A stretch of DNA of 64,000 nucleotides, taken from Trichocoleus desertorum ATA4-8-CV12 (GTDB lineage: Bacteria; Cyanobacteriota; Cyanobacteriia; FACHB-46). Where the stretch lies: positions 1 to 64,000 of the forward strand of contig JAHHIL010000009.1 in NCBI GenBank assembly GCA_019358975.1, given 5' to 3'. The notes below the pieces were generated by a model, which was not told the origin of the DNA, ran no database searches, and saw only the letters and a list, made by a program, of their open reading frames with translations. The number at the start of each line of letters is the position of its first letter. The first letter of the stretch is position 1. This document shows positions 18,258 to 27,372 of the stretch, piece by piece. A program made the position numbers and the translations under genes.

Positions 18258-18957
18258 AATTTAGTTTTAATGATTAGTAGTAGCTTTATTTGACGCGATC
18301 GCTTTGGGGTTGAGATAAACCTAAAGCTCATACACTCCTTTAAATCTGCCCCTAAGTTTTGCGATTTAGAGGTCAAACATTTGTGATGACTTATAGAACC
18401 TATGTTTACTTCTACAGTTTCTTGCAGTTATTTTTTCTAGGAAAACCATGCCCCAACTGCATCCCATTAGTTTCCAATGAAATTTGGTGGAATCTAGTTG
18501 GAAGGTTTTTGTAGTTTTAGTAACAATAGTCTGTGTTTTTCCTTGGTAAAATATTATCTAATACATAGGAAAGCCATTAAGAAAGTTCATAAATATAAGT
18601 AAAATCTCATAAGAAATTCTCAAACTCACTTAGTAAATTCTGTCATTATCAAAGAAATTCGTATTGCGTAGGTTCAGATCAATAACGCTTTCAGCTAATA
18701 GCAGCATTTTGGGGATCGCTCTCTCTGTAGGCGATCCCCAAAATCTCAAATCTAAAATATAACTAAAGCTTGATTGCTGATCCGCATAAATCCCAACATA
18801 ATAGAAGAGTCAGGAGATGATGACTTCTTCGCTTTTAATTCCTGATTAATTTAGTAAGCTTCGATACATTTTGTTTCGAAAATGTTAGAGTCACGAACTC
18901 AGTTTGTGAACCTTCTTCATTCCTCCTAAATTGTTGAGCTAGCTGCGAGAGTTTAAA
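18258..18957. other. Long AT-rich intergenic region with a perfect hairpin
   Basis: No coding frame of note in 700 bases. It contains a perfect 13-bp inverted repeat (18707-18719 with 18731-18743; TTTTGGGGATCGC) around an 11-base spacer, and a weaker hairpin near 18804-18829 (GAAGAGTCA / TGACTTCTTC). The region could hold a small RNA or a long leader of the zinc-ribbon gene at 18958. Neither can be shown from sequence alone. Confidence 0.4.
18707..18743. repeat. 13-bp perfect inverted repeat
   Basis: TTTTGGGGATCGC and its exact complement, 11 bases apart. A stable GC-rich core with A/T ends gives A-run/T-run flanks in both directions, as in some bidirectional terminators, but no gene ends nearby. 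Confidence 0.6.
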
Positions 18958-19146
18958 ATGCGTGTTCTAGAAACCCTACAAGTTGTTCGTTGCCCTAATT
19001 GCGGTAGTCATGCCGAACGTTATCATCTTTCAGATGATCATTTGACTCGAACTCAATGCCAAACTTGTGATTATTTAATGATTACCTGCACAATCACAGG
19101 CAAAGTAATCGAAGCCTATGCCCCTGGCATCTACGCCCGTCATTAG
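18958..19146 (+). CDS. Small zinc-ribbon protein
   Basis: A 62-residue protein with two Cys pairs, CPNC (12-15) and CQTC (34-37), spaced as a zinc ribbon. Close relatives in cyanobacteria often carry the label replication restart helicase PriA. That label is wrong for this length, since PriA exceeds 700 residues. A nucleic-acid or protein-binding role is the usual guess for such ribbons. A strong HIP1-containing terminator follows 41 bases after the stop codon. Confidence 0.7.
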   Translation: MRVLETLQVVRCPNCGSHAERYHLSDDHLTRTQCQTCDYLMITCTITGKVIEAYAPGIYARH

Positions 19147-19187
19147 ATTTGCACTCGCGATTGCCGCACTACAATCGCAGCACTACG

Positions 19188-19224
19188 GTAGGAGTGATTT
19201 TAAGCGATCGCTCCTACTTTTTTT
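19188..19224 (+). terminator. Intrinsic terminator with HIP1 in the hairpin
   Basis: GTAGGAGTGAT (19188-19198) pairs with ATCGCTCCTAC (19207-19217) with one U-G pair, followed by seven T. The loop and 3' arm contain GCGATCGC. It overlaps the 3' end of the opposing rlmN gene. Confidence 0.75.
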
Positions 19225-20324
19225 GCCCGCAATTGACCACAAGCAGCATCGGCTTCTAAACCCCGCGATTGCCGCACACTCGCAGCAATATGATGCTGTT
19301 TCAAGCCATTGAGAAAAGCCTGAATCCGCTGTGGACTAGGGCGTTGATAATCTACTTCACTAATCGGGTTATAAGGAATTAAGTTAACGTGGCTCTGAAA
19401 ACCTCGTAGATGTTCCGCCAGTTCCACCGCATGTTCTGGGCAGTCATTTAACCCACCCAACAAGATGTATTCAAACGTAACCCGTCGCCCGGTGAGCTGC
19501 ACATACTCACGGCACTCAGCCAGCAAGTCTTGCAAAGGATACTGTCTGGCGCTCGGAATCAGTTGCTCCCTGACTACTTGGTTAGAGGCATGCAGGCTCA
19601 CGGCTAAAGTAGTCTGTAATTGGTGAGCGGCTAAACGCCGAATGCGACCCGGAATCCCTACGGTCGAGATGGTCATGGCACGTTTACCAATGCCAACATC
19701 CTCGTTTAGCGATCGCAGCGCACCCAAAACATTGTCTACATTGAGCAAAGGCTCACCCATGCCCATAAAGACAATATTGCTAACTCGCTGTTGAAAGTCT
19801 GCTTGAACTGTCAAAACCTGATCGACAATTTCGTGCTGCTCCAGATTGCGGAGGAAGCCGCCTTTACCTGTAGCGCAGAAGTCGCAACCCATCGGACAGC
19901 CGACCTGAGAAGACACACAAACAGTCAGACGCTTTTCGGTGGGAATGCCTACGGTTTCAATAATTTGACCATCAGCCAGCCGTAGTAGAAATTTCACGGT
20001 ACCATCTGGTGCAGCCGCTCGGTAATGCAACGTTGAGCGTCCTATGGGCACATCAGCGACCGTGGAACGCCATTGCTTGGAGAAGACTGAAATTTCGTCC
20101 AGCGATCGCACCCCTTTTTGGTAAATCCACTGGTGTAACTGTTGCCCTCGATAAGCAGGCTGTTGGTGCTGTTTCACCCATTCTGTTAGCTCTGCTAACG
20201 AAGCACCTAGGAGGGGAGACGAAGCTACCGCAGCTGGCATCGGAGTCGCAGTTCCTGATTGACTAGCAGTGATAGCCTGTGCCACAGGTTGATCGGAGTA
20301 AATTCTATCCATGCGTTTTCTCAA
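19200..20324 (-). CDS. rlmN: Dual-specificity 23S rRNA/tRNA adenine-C2 methyltransferase RlmN
   Basis: A radical-SAM enzyme that methylates A2503 of 23S rRNA and A37 of some tRNAs. The [4Fe-4S] cluster motif CPMGCDFC has Cys143, 147 and 150. [12 protein letters not shown] is the SAM-contact motif, and Cys362 in AACGQL is the methyl-carrying cysteine. The N-terminus is about 35 residues longer than in E. coli and low in complexity (Ala/Ser/Pro-rich). A start at 20312 (MDRIYS) is as likely. The gene stands alone. Confidence 0.95.
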   Translation of the reverse strand: MRKRMDRIYSDQPVAQAITASQSGTATPMPAAVASSPLLGASLAELTEWVKQHQQPAYRGQQLHQWIYQKGVRSLDEISVFSKQWRSTVADVPIGRSTLHYRAAAPDGTVKFLLRLADGQIIETVGIPTEKRLTVCVSSQVGCPMGCDFCATGKGGFLRNLEQHEIVDQVLTVQADFQQRVSNIVFMGMGEPLLNVDNVLGALRSLNEDVGIGKRAMTISTVGIPGRIRRLAAHQLQTTLAVSLHASNQVVREQLIPSARQYPLQDLLAECREYVQLTGRRVTFEYILLGGLNDCPEHAVELAEHLRGFQSHVNLIPYNPISEVDYQRPSPQRIQAFLNGLKQHHIAASVRQSRGLEADAACGQLRAKKVGAIA

Positions 20325-20618
20325 TTTCAGGAGCGACTAGTGTTGTCAATAATTGCAGTTGCTATTTTGACAAACTTTTGATTGTAGAACTTTGGTTTCT
20401 CAGCCCTGACTCACGCAGCTACGATCGGCCCGTTTCGATGTCGTTAAATCAGTTGGCCCAAGGATTCTCATTCTAGCTCAATTGGCCTGTATAGCCTTGA
20501 GCAGCGCTTTTAATTCATGCTTCTTGCAGTCAAAATTTTGGACTAGAGAATCGCAGCCCAACTTGGATTCTGCACTCAGGCAGATAAAATCAAGTTTGTA
20601 GCTGAATCCTAAATTCTC

Positions 20619-21539
20619 ATGCCCTTGGATCTGCCAATTTTGTCCCATCTCTGGAGTAGCGGCTATGGGCTTATGGCCTTTGAGTTCAAATCTCCAGGCC
20701 CCATATTAGTTGAGTTGGGACCTCTCACTATTCGTTGGTATGGCCTCTTAATTGCCTCTGCGGTACTGATTGGGGTTAGTTTGTCCCAAGCCTTAGCCAA
20801 GCGTCGCCAGGTCGATCCAGATTTGATTGGCGACCTGATTATTTGGTTAGTCGTGGCTGCAATCCCCTCGGCTCGGCTTTATTACGTGCTGTTTCAGTGG
20901 CAGGAATATGCTCAACGACCGGAAGATATTATTGCCATTTGGAAAGGGGGCATTGCGATTCATGGCGCTATTTTGGGTGGATTAGTTGCTAGCTTAATTT
21001 TCGCCAGAATCAAACGAGTTTCGTTTTGGCAACTGGCAGATTTAGTCGCACCATCTTTGATTTTGGGACAGGCGATCGGGCGGTGGGGCAATTTCTTTAA
21101 TTCAGAGGCGTTTGGACGACCGACTAATCTACCGTGGAAGCTGTTTATTCCCCCTCAACAGCGGCCTATAGGGTACGAGAATGTGGCGTACTTTCATCCC
21201 ACTTTTCTCTATGAGTCTCTGTGGAATTTGATGGTGTTTGGAATTCTCATCACCTTGTTTTTCCGGGGGCTGCGAGGGAAACCTGCTTTGAAGGTGGGGA
21301 CGCTGTTTTTGGTTTATTTAGTCAGTTACAGCTTGGGGCGTTTCTGGATTGAGGGACTGCGAACAGACAGCTTAATGATTGGCCCGCTGCGGATTGCTCA
21401 AATTATTAGTTTGGTGGAAATCAGTATCGGGCTGATTGGTTTATTTTGGCTCTACCGATTGCATCGTCCGTTACCTGATGTGGTGGCTGTTCAGGAAAGC
21501 GATCGTAAGTTGCGCCAGGAATCGGATCATCTTCCTTGA
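20619..21539 (+). CDS. lgt: Prolipoprotein diacylglyceryl transferase
   Basis: A membrane enzyme that puts a diacylglycerol group from phosphatidylglycerol on the lipobox Cys of prolipoproteins. About seven membrane helices. The motif HGAILGG carries the essential His, and [13 protein letters not shown] is the Lgt signature. The 306-residue length is normal with a slightly long tail. A second start at 20673 (MAFEFKSPG) is possible and would still leave a full protein. Lipoproteins in the window, such as the one at 2549, would be substrates. Confidence 0.95.
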   Translation: MPLDLPILSHLWSSGYGLMAFEFKSPGPILVELGPLTIRWYGLLIASAVLIGVSLSQALAKRRQVDPDLIGDLIIWLVVAAIPSARLYYVLFQWQEYAQRPEDIIAIWKGGIAIHGAILGGLVASLIFARIKRVSFWQLADLVAPSLILGQAIGRWGNFFNSEAFGRPTNLPWKLFIPPQQRPIGYENVAYFHPTFLYESLWNLMVFGILITLFFRGLRGKPALKVGTLFLVYLVSYSLGRFWIEGLRTDSLMIGPLRIAQIISLVEISIGLIGLFWLYRLHRPLPDVVAVQESDRKLRQESDHLP

Positions 21540-21699
21540 ATTTGGGATTCAAACAAGAAAAACCCCAGAAGCTAAATGGCTTCCAGGGCTAAATCAGGGT
21601 GCATCTACCATTCCTTAATCCCACGGTGGTATTGCTGATCCGGATAGATTGAGTTCTGGGGCGATCGCTTTATCAAGTCTTTACGGTTATGCTCTAGAA

Positions 21700-21768
21700 C
21701 CGAGCCTTTGGGGGCGCTTGCCCCCAACCCCCCGCTGAGGGACGGCTGCGTCCCCCAGACCCCCTCCA
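21700..21768. repeat. GC-rich interspersed repeat, copy A
   Basis: A 69-base segment starting CCGAGCC and ending CCCTCCA. It contains the hairpins GGGGGCGCTTGCCCCC and GGGACGGCTGCGTCCC. It is nearly identical to 62352-62419, with small changes in the loops. Changes in loop bases with stems kept suggest selection on the fold. Its position just before cobM argues that the cobM coding region starts after it. Confidence 0.8.
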
Positions 21769-21834
21769 GAAGTAACTTCATGTATGGGGAGGCTCCACGC
21801 TAACTCCTCTGCACTAAAGACTCAATCGAAATTT

Positions 21835-22650
21835 ATGACTACGCTTGATACTAATTCTGTTGTCAGTCAACTTCCTGAAACACAGGGTAGCTCTGGTCTA
21901 GCGCCTGCTGTCTATATTGTTGGGGCTGGTCCGGGTGATCCAGATTTGCTCACGATCAAAGCCCAGAAGCTACTGGCTCAGGCAGATGTGATTTTGTTTG
22001 CGGATTCTTTGGTACCTCGGCAAATTTTGCAAGGGGTACGGTCTGATGCAGAACTAATTCGCACGGCTAATAAGACGCTGGAAGAGATTTTGCCGCTGAT
22101 GGTGGAGCGGGTGCGATCGCAAAAGTCGGTGGTGCGGTTGCATTCGGGTGACCCCAGTTTGTATGGGGCGGTGCATGAGCAGATGCAGGCTTTGGCGGAG
22201 GCAGAAGTACCGTTTGAGGTGATTCCTGGGATTAGTGCGTTTCAGGCAGCGGCGGCGAAGCTACAAGTTGAGTTGACGGTGCCAGGATTGGTACAGACGA
22301 TTATCTTGACTCGGATTAGCGGTCGGACTGAAGTGCCAGAGGCGGAAGAGTTAGCGGGTTTGGCGGCACACAAGGCTAGTCTTTGTCTCTACCTCAGCGC
22401 TCGTCATGTGGAAGCGTCTCAGGCGAAGTTGATGGAGCATTATGCCGCAGATACGCCTGTGGCGATATGTTTTCGGGTTGGCTGGCCTGACGAAAAAATT
22501 CGGGTGGTGCCGCTGAGTGAGATGGCATCGGTGACACAACAGGAGAATTTGATCCGGACTACGCTCTATGTGATTAGTCCTGCTCTAACGGCGACTCAAG
22601 CGCGATCGCGGCTGTACCACCCAGAGCACGATCATCTCTTCCGCCAGTAG
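21835..22650 (+). CDS. cobM: Precorrin-4 C(11)-methyltransferase
   Basis: A SAM-dependent methyltransferase that adds the C-11 methyl in cobalamin (B12) ring synthesis. The family signature VYIVGAGPGDPDLLT is near residue 26. HSGDPSLYGAVHEQM and EVIPGISAFQAAAA mark the tetrapyrrole methylase fold and CobM/CbiF subgroup. The ATG at 21835 (MTTLDTN) is chosen because the upstream extension from 21784 lies against the repeat element. The window also encodes a B12-dependent ribonucleotide reductase, which needs the product of this pathway. Confidence 0.92.
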   Translation: MTTLDTNSVVSQLPETQGSSGLAPAVYIVGAGPGDPDLLTIKAQKLLAQADVILFADSLVPRQILQGVRSDAELIRTANKTLEEILPLMVERVRSQKSVVRLHSGDPSLYGAVHEQMQALAEAEVPFEVIPGISAFQAAAAKLQVELTVPGLVQTIILTRISGRTEVPEAEELAGLAAHKASLCLYLSARHVEASQAKLMEHYAADTPVAICFRVGWPDEKIRVVPLSEMASVTQQENLIRTTLYVISPALTATQARSRLYHPEHDHLFRQ

Positions 22651-22718
22651 GATTCTAGTCGGATTAGGACTGGGCTGTGGTTTTCCTCCCATGAGTCTGT
22701 AATACACTGAGCGATGTA

Positions 22719-23219
22719 GTGCCAATCAGGTATAGACCCTTGCTAGACGAACAAGCGAAAAAGACAATCCTGCGTAAAATTCCCCACGGAATCTACATTT
22801 GTGGAGTCAAAGAAGGGGAAGAGGTGAATGGCTTTACTGCCAGTTGGGTTATGCAGGCTTCCTTTAAGCCCCCTCTCGTCGTCAACTGTGTGAAACAAGA
22901 CTCCCGCTCTCACGCCATGATCAAGAGCACTGGTGTCTTCGCTCTGAGTTTCCTAGAAGCAGGACAGAAGGACTTGGCGCAAAAGTTTTTTCAACCGCAG
23001 CGTCGAGTGGGTAACAAGTTTGATGATGTCGAGTTTTACCTCGGAGAAACGGGTTGCCCAATCATTTCCGAAGCTTTGGGATATGTGGAATGCCGAGTGG
23101 TGGGTGCGGTTGAGCATGGCGATCACACAGTTTATGTGGGTGAAGTGATTGCAGCAGGTACTCATCGTGAAGGCGAGCCTCTCTTGCTAGAGAGCACAGG
23201 CTGGCAATACGGTGGCTAA
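22719..23219 (+). CDS. Flavin reductase-like domain protein
   Basis: A 166-residue FMN-binding split-barrel protein of the flavin reductase-like family. The flavin-contact motif is VNGFTASWVMQASFKPPLV, followed by AGQKDLAQKFF. In cyanobacteria this domain occurs alone and at the C-terminus of flavodiiron proteins. Here it stands alone, so NAD(P)H-dependent flavin reduction is the likeliest role. The start is unsure: GTG at 22719, or TTG at 22740 (LLDEQAKK). Confidence 0.82.
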   Translation: MPIRYRPLLDEQAKKTILRKIPHGIYICGVKEGEEVNGFTASWVMQASFKPPLVVNCVKQDSRSHAMIKSTGVFALSFLEAGQKDLAQKFFQPQRRVGNKFDDVEFYLGETGCPIISEALGYVECRVVGAVEHGDHTVYVGEVIAAGTHREGEPLLLESTGWQYGG

Positions 23220-23323
23220 CGCTTTGATTGCTAAGGATAAGGGGTTGTGAGGGCTAAGTCTTGGGCTTAGCCTAAACAATCAGCTCATCAGCTAGTGAAG
23301 TTTAAAATTTTCATATTGTCACT

Positions 23324-23677
23324 ATGCCTTTGATCAAGGTTCAAACTTCTATTTCTGCTCCAAACAAGTCTCAAGTAGACAGCTTACTCAAGCAGTTGTC
23401 GGCTGGGCTAGCAAAACATACGGGTAAGCCTGAATCTTATGTGATGACGGCTTTTGAGCCAGAGGTCGCCATGACTTTCGGAGGTACGTCTGACCCTACA
23501 TGCTACGTGGAGATCAAAAGCGTAGGTACGATGGGACCGACACAAACCAAAGCCATGAGCCAGGATTTTTCTCAGCAAATTGAGCAAGCTTTGGGGATTC
23601 CTGCCAATCGCACCTACATTGAGTTTGCCGACGCTAGAGGCTCGATGTGGGGTTGGAACGGCTCGACGTTTGGTTAG
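23324..23677 (+). CDS. MIF/tautomerase-family protein
   Basis: A 117-residue tautomerase-superfamily protein like macrophage migration inhibitory factor. Pro2 directly follows the start Met and would be the catalytic base. The end (NRTYIEFADARGSMWGWNG) matches the MIF pattern for the last strand. Bacterial MIF homologues have phenylpyruvate tautomerase activity in some cases; a native role here is unknown. Monocistronic. Confidence 0.88.
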   Translation: MPLIKVQTSISAPNKSQVDSLLKQLSAGLAKHTGKPESYVMTAFEPEVAMTFGGTSDPTCYVEIKSVGTMGPTQTKAMSQDFSQQIEQALGIPANRTYIEFADARGSMWGWNGSTFG

Positions 23678-23698
23678 GGTGAGGCGATCGCTACTTCG

Positions 23699-24163
23699 CT
23701 AATTGCGATCCAACTCTGACTGGTTGAGTTCCCAACACTTCGCCTCTGCTGCCTGAAACGCCTCTAGATAGTCTTTGCCCCCTAACATCGCATCCCCGTA
23801 ATACTCATAGGGGGCGGCTCCATACACAGGCAGCGGATCGTCCTCTGGATAATCTTCTTTGGCTTCTTCGATCGCAGCTTTTAATTTCTTGACGCTCAAT
23901 CGCTGAGCGGGAAAGTACCAAATCTCTTCAGGAGCCCGATTTAAGTGGGGTAGCGCCGGATCAACGATCGCATCCTCCACTTCTAGCCAGCAGTGCTCCA
24001 TGGGTTTATAGGGTATACCTGGAAGCACGAGGAACCCCTGCACATAAGTCACCCCTGGAATCAGCAAGGCTGCTTCGTAAGCATTGTCGAAAGAGGTTTT
24101 GGCTTTGTGACTAAGCCGCTGAGCAATCTCTTCTGAGAGAGCAGCGTTTAACGGTTTACTCAT
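23699..24163 (-). CDS. Conserved hypothetical protein, possibly transglutaminase-like
   Basis: A 154-residue soluble protein. The central part has YVQGFLVLPG, then HCWLEVEDAIVDPALPHL. A His-Cys-Trp followed by a strand and an Asp recalls the His/Asp part of transglutaminase-like folds, but a full triad cannot be assigned. The C-terminal half is acidic and Tyr-rich (PYEYYGDAMLGGKDYLEAF). The name is provisional. It converges with the MIF-like gene. Confidence 0.6.
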   Translation of the reverse strand: MSKPLNAALSEEIAQRLSHKAKTSFDNAYEAALLIPGVTYVQGFLVLPGIPYKPMEHCWLEVEDAIVDPALPHLNRAPEEIWYFPAQRLSVKKLKAAIEEAKEDYPEDDPLPVYGAAPYEYYGDAMLGGKDYLEAFQAAEAKCWELNQSELDRN

Positions 24164-24258
24164 TCAAACCCTCCTGAGCTTCTCAAACATTCAGCCTTGC
24201 TGGTGGCAGCTAACCCTGGAAAGTGGGTCTAGCTGGCTTCAACTCCATCAATCAAGTC

Positions 24259-24651
24259 TTAACTTTCAGTTGCAACTTCTGAATCTGCCTCAACGGTAGA
24301 ATTTTCCTCTACTTCTGGCTCTGGTTGCACCACAGGCGGCTTAGGCTGAGTAGGTTTTGGCCCCCGCATCAAAGCAGGATTGACCGGAGTTCTGGCACGA
24401 TCGTCCTCTTGATCTCTGCCTCTTCCTTTTCTTTTGCCTCTGTCGCCGCCTCTGTCGCCGCCTCTGTCACTGCCTCTGTCGCTGCCTTTATCGTTTCTGT
24501 CACCTTTGTCGCGCGAAGGCCGACTTCTAGGTCGTTCTTCAGAGTTGCGAGTACCCGAATCGGAGGCTTCCGATCCTTGGAACCCTGCTGCATCACTACT
24601 GGGATTGTCTGCAACCTGACGTTCAGACTTCTTGATGGGACGTTCTACCAT
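24259..24651 (-). CDS. Low-complexity Arg/Asp/Gly-repeat protein
   Basis: A 130-residue hydrophilic, probably disordered protein. The start (MVERPIKKSERQ) recurs in cyanobacterial relatives. The middle is a charged repeat (GSDRG, GGDRG, GGDRG) encoded by 12-base DNA repeats at about 24430-24485, then KRKGRGRD. A Pro-rich part and an acidic tail (EPEVEENSTVEADSEVATES) follow. RGG-like segments often bind RNA, so an RNA-related role is a reasonable guess. Open frames on the other strands here are by-products of the repeat. Confidence 0.65.
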   Translation of the reverse strand: MVERPIKKSERQVADNPSSDAAGFQGSEASDSGTRNSEERPRSRPSRDKGDRNDKGSDRGSDRGGDRGGDRGKRKGRGRDQEDDRARTPVNPALMRGPKPTQPKPPVVQPEPEVEENSTVEADSEVATES

Positions 24652-24821
24652 GATTGAGAAATTCTTTTGCTGATGTCGTCTCTTCCAACTGCTAATGTAG
24701 CGTACCGTCTCCCCCGACGGGTAATTTTACGGTTTAGTCACGGTGGAAAATTTTTCGCTCGTCCTTTAAATCTGGCGGATGGGAATTCATCGCTCAAAAA
24801 CTTGTTGCTTAAGCCAGCTAG

Positions 24822-25883
24822 TCAACCCGGTAAGGCATTAAGCAGCGATCGCACCATTTGCATTCCCAAAATCAGCACGAACCCCCCACCTGCCAATAAG
24901 CTCAAGGGCCGCAATACTCCCTGAAGCTGTCGTAGCTTTAGCTCTAGTTCCCCTTCGTAGTAAGCAGCTAGTTTTTGCAGCATTTCGTCTAAATTGCCAG
25001 TTTCTTCACCTGTGCGAATCATTTGCAGCGCGATCGCTGGAACCTTACCTTGTAGGCTACGGCTGAGGGTTTGTCCTCGTGCCACTTGTTGACTCGCGAT
25101 CGCCAAGGTTTTAGCAAGTTCTGGGTTAGGGATGCGATCGCAAATTAACTCTAAAGCGCTTAGCAGCGGCACTCCACAGCTCAAGGGCAGCTCTAGCTCG
25201 GTAAAATACAGCATGCTCTGAGCTTCCAGCAGCGGCTTGAGGACAGGTAACTGAGCCAAGAATCGATACAGACCCGTAGCCAGAAGCGGCTCCAAAGGCC
25301 GAGTGCGGAACCAATAAGCGCTGCCACCAACAACCGCCAATAGCAGCCCAGTCATGACCCAAAAACCAGGTTGACCTAAAAAGTTACGCCCACCTTGCAG
25401 TAGAACTACGAGCAGCAACAGCAGACTGATCACAGTCGCAACACTGATGAAGGTCACGGAGCGGTAAAGTCGGGCCCGTCGTTGCTGTTGCTCAGCCGCG
25501 ATCGCCAATTTGCGACAAGTTGCCGCTAAGCTACCGCTGTACTCAGCCATCTGAATCAAAGCTAAAGTCCACGGGCTCCAGACAGGTGGCTTTAGGGTCA
25601 TTGCCGTCGCCAAGTCCTGCCCCTGAGCAACATTGACACTAGCTTGCTGTAGAGAGCGCTGTAATGCAGCACTGCAATCTTTACCCGCCAAATTCAAGCT
25701 TTGCTGCACAGGCAACCCTGCATCCAACAAAGCTGAGAATTGGTGAAAAAAGCTTGCCGTTTCTTTAAGCCCGAATTTGGGAGAGAGCACCACTGCCAAA
25801 ATTAAATTACAACTGCCAGCTTGGTTCAATTCGCTCAGCTTAGCAAGCGAACCTATCTCAAATAAACTCCGTCCATTAAGCAA
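24822..25883 (-). CDS. Type II secretion system F / PilC-like inner membrane protein
   Basis: A 353-residue platform protein with two T2SF domains. The first (about 42-165) holds FSALLDAGLPVQQSL, and the second (about 225-345) holds the matching LPLSCGVPLLSALEL and IRTGEETGNLDEML. Membrane helices lie near 145-190 and at the end. It is shorter than PilC (about 400). No ATG exists near the start; a TTG at 25883 is assumed. The upstream DUF2808 gene ends three bases before it, so the two are probably co-transcribed. The GspE-like ATPase at 53125 could be a partner, but it is far away. Confidence 0.8.
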   Translation of the reverse strand: MLNGRSLFEIGSLAKLSELNQAGSCNLILAVVLSPKFGLKETASFFHQFSALLDAGLPVQQSLNLAGKDCSAALQRSLQQASVNVAQGQDLATAMTLKPPVWSPWTLALIQMAEYSGSLAATCRKLAIAAEQQQRRARLYRSVTFISVATVISLLLLLVVLLQGGRNFLGQPGFWVMTGLLLAVVGGSAYWFRTRPLEPLLATGLYRFLAQLPVLKPLLEAQSMLYFTELELPLSCGVPLLSALELICDRIPNPELAKTLAIASQQVARGQTLSRSLQGKVPAIALQMIRTGEETGNLDEMLQKLAAYYEGELELKLRQLQGVLRPLSLLAGGGFVLILGMQMVRSLLNALPG

Positions 25884-25886
25884 GGT

Positions 25887-26486
25887 CTAGTGAAACCAGC
25901 GATCGCGGAACAACCCAGCATCACGAGCTTCATAAAAGTGCAGTCGGCCAAAACCTAAAAATTGCCCATGCGCCTTTTCGCCTGAGGGAAAGGCCGTGAC
26001 ACCAAACAAATAGACCCCGCCAATGTTGGGATTACGGACCGGACGCAGCCCCACCGTCACAGTTTGCCCCGGAGCGATCGGCGGATCGAATGTCACTGAA
26101 ACTGTCCGCGTTTTGCGATCGCCTATTACTTCACTTAAGGCCACCGCTTGTCTCCTGCCTCTAGGTTCACCCACAAAAGCTTGGGTGTCTTTCAGGTCGT
26201 AGCGCAGGGCATCAATCCCTTCTCGCTGCGCGATCGTCACCTTCTGTAGAGGTTCCCCCGCAGTTTCTGGCACATCTAAGGTGAAATAATAAGTGGCTCC
26301 CCAAACATAGGTAGCACTTTGCGTGGTTGTGGCCTTTAATAAGCGCGGTGGTTGCACAAAGTAAACCGTACCATCTGCTAGGGTTACAGCCTGGCTAAAG
26401 GGCGTGTTCATGCCCCAAGTTGCCACAGCAGCTGACAACAAAATCCCTAACCTAACCGTCATCCCTTTCATTGCCTCCATTACCAC
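25887..26486 (-). CDS. DUF2808 domain secreted protein
   Basis: A 199-residue exported protein with a signal peptide (hydrophobic run about 10-33, cleaved after SQA). The mature part is DUF2808: TYYFTLDVPETAGEPLQKVT and TVSVTFDPPIAPGQTVTVGL, then GGVYLFGVTAFPSG. DUF2808 is almost confined to cyanobacteria, and its role is unknown. Other Met codons at residues 4, 6 and 9 could be the start. It is directly upstream of the T2SF gene, which may link it to a secretion or pilus system. Confidence 0.85.
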   Translation of the reverse strand: MVMEAMKGMTVRLGILLSAAVATWGMNTPFSQAVTLADGTVYFVQPPRLLKATTTQSATYVWGATYYFTLDVPETAGEPLQKVTIAQREGIDALRYDLKDTQAFVGEPRGRRQAVALSEVIGDRKTRTVSVTFDPPIAPGQTVTVGLRPVRNPNIGGVYLFGVTAFPSGEKAHGQFLGFGRLHFYEARDAGLFRDRWFH

Positions 26487-27372
26487 ATCTCCTACCCAGA
26501 TCCACCAACTTCCAGATAGCTGGCTTTGTCTCTTCTCTTCTCTTCTCTACTTCAGTTGTAGACCAGGTGTTATCAGAGTTGCTGTGCGCGACGAGCCAAG
26601 AGCAAGAACTGAGGGCCAATATTTAGTTTTTTTACGGGTTGTTTCTAAATTTAATCAGGCGTGAATTTCCACAAAACAGCTCACCCTTTTAAGACCCTAA
26701 TGCTATTGTGAATTCAGGCACCAAACAGCTCCTCTTCTTCAATCCAATTGATAATTCCTAGGATCTGAAATGGTTAGCCTCCTGCGCTAGTCAGAATGTT
26801 TTCTCCAATGTTAGATCTGACTTTACAAAAGCAACTGTGTTTGTAAGCCATAAGCAGTTCGCCAATCTCATAACTCATCAATCTGTGATTGGTTTTTCGC
26901 TCTTCTTTCCTTACAATCAGCTGATCTTTTGTAAAGCCTGTTGCAGAAAATTAAGTGCTTCACCTGAAGTATCTTAAGCGGTATTTAAGAGTCTATCTCA
27001 CAAGCTGTAGTAGATGAGTGATAGGTTATTCCAGTGATTAAGAAGGTGTTGTAACCTTTCGCAGATCTGGCAAGTTGAAGGCTTTGGTCCACTTTTGAAA
27101 AAAACTTCCTGATTGACTACTCTTAAAGAGTCTGACAGAAGGCTGCCAGACTCATTTAGTTTTGTATCCCTTTACCAGACAAGTACATTGACTCCTCGTA
27201 GAAGTTAGAGAGTTGCAAACTCAGCAGTTCTTGTCGTCATGGCTACTTCTTTAAATAAGCTGAAACTCTATAGTTCAATCAGTCTACTTTTACAGGAGAT
27301 AGTTCCGATTTATTTCATACTTCTAAGAGGCCAAATTCGCTAAGCTAAAGGTAAGTACATCCAGGAATTCTT
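26487..27372. other. Long intergenic region
   Basis: Almost 900 bases without a convincing gene on either strand. A hairpin (GAGTCTG 27128-27134 with CAGACTC 27147-27153) followed by ATTTAGTTTT could end a short untranslated transcript, but no promoter upstream is clear. A CT-rich run (CTCTTCTCTTCTCTTCTCT) lies near 26529. Confidence 0.4.

Noticed and set aside
18958-19146. Reading the 62-residue zinc-ribbon gene as PriA helicase
   Set aside because: The protein is more than ten times too short and has no helicase motifs.
24325-24657. Plus-strand frames rich in Val/Ala/Ser opposite the Arg/Asp/Gly protein
   Set aside because: They result from the 12-base repeats being open in several frames.
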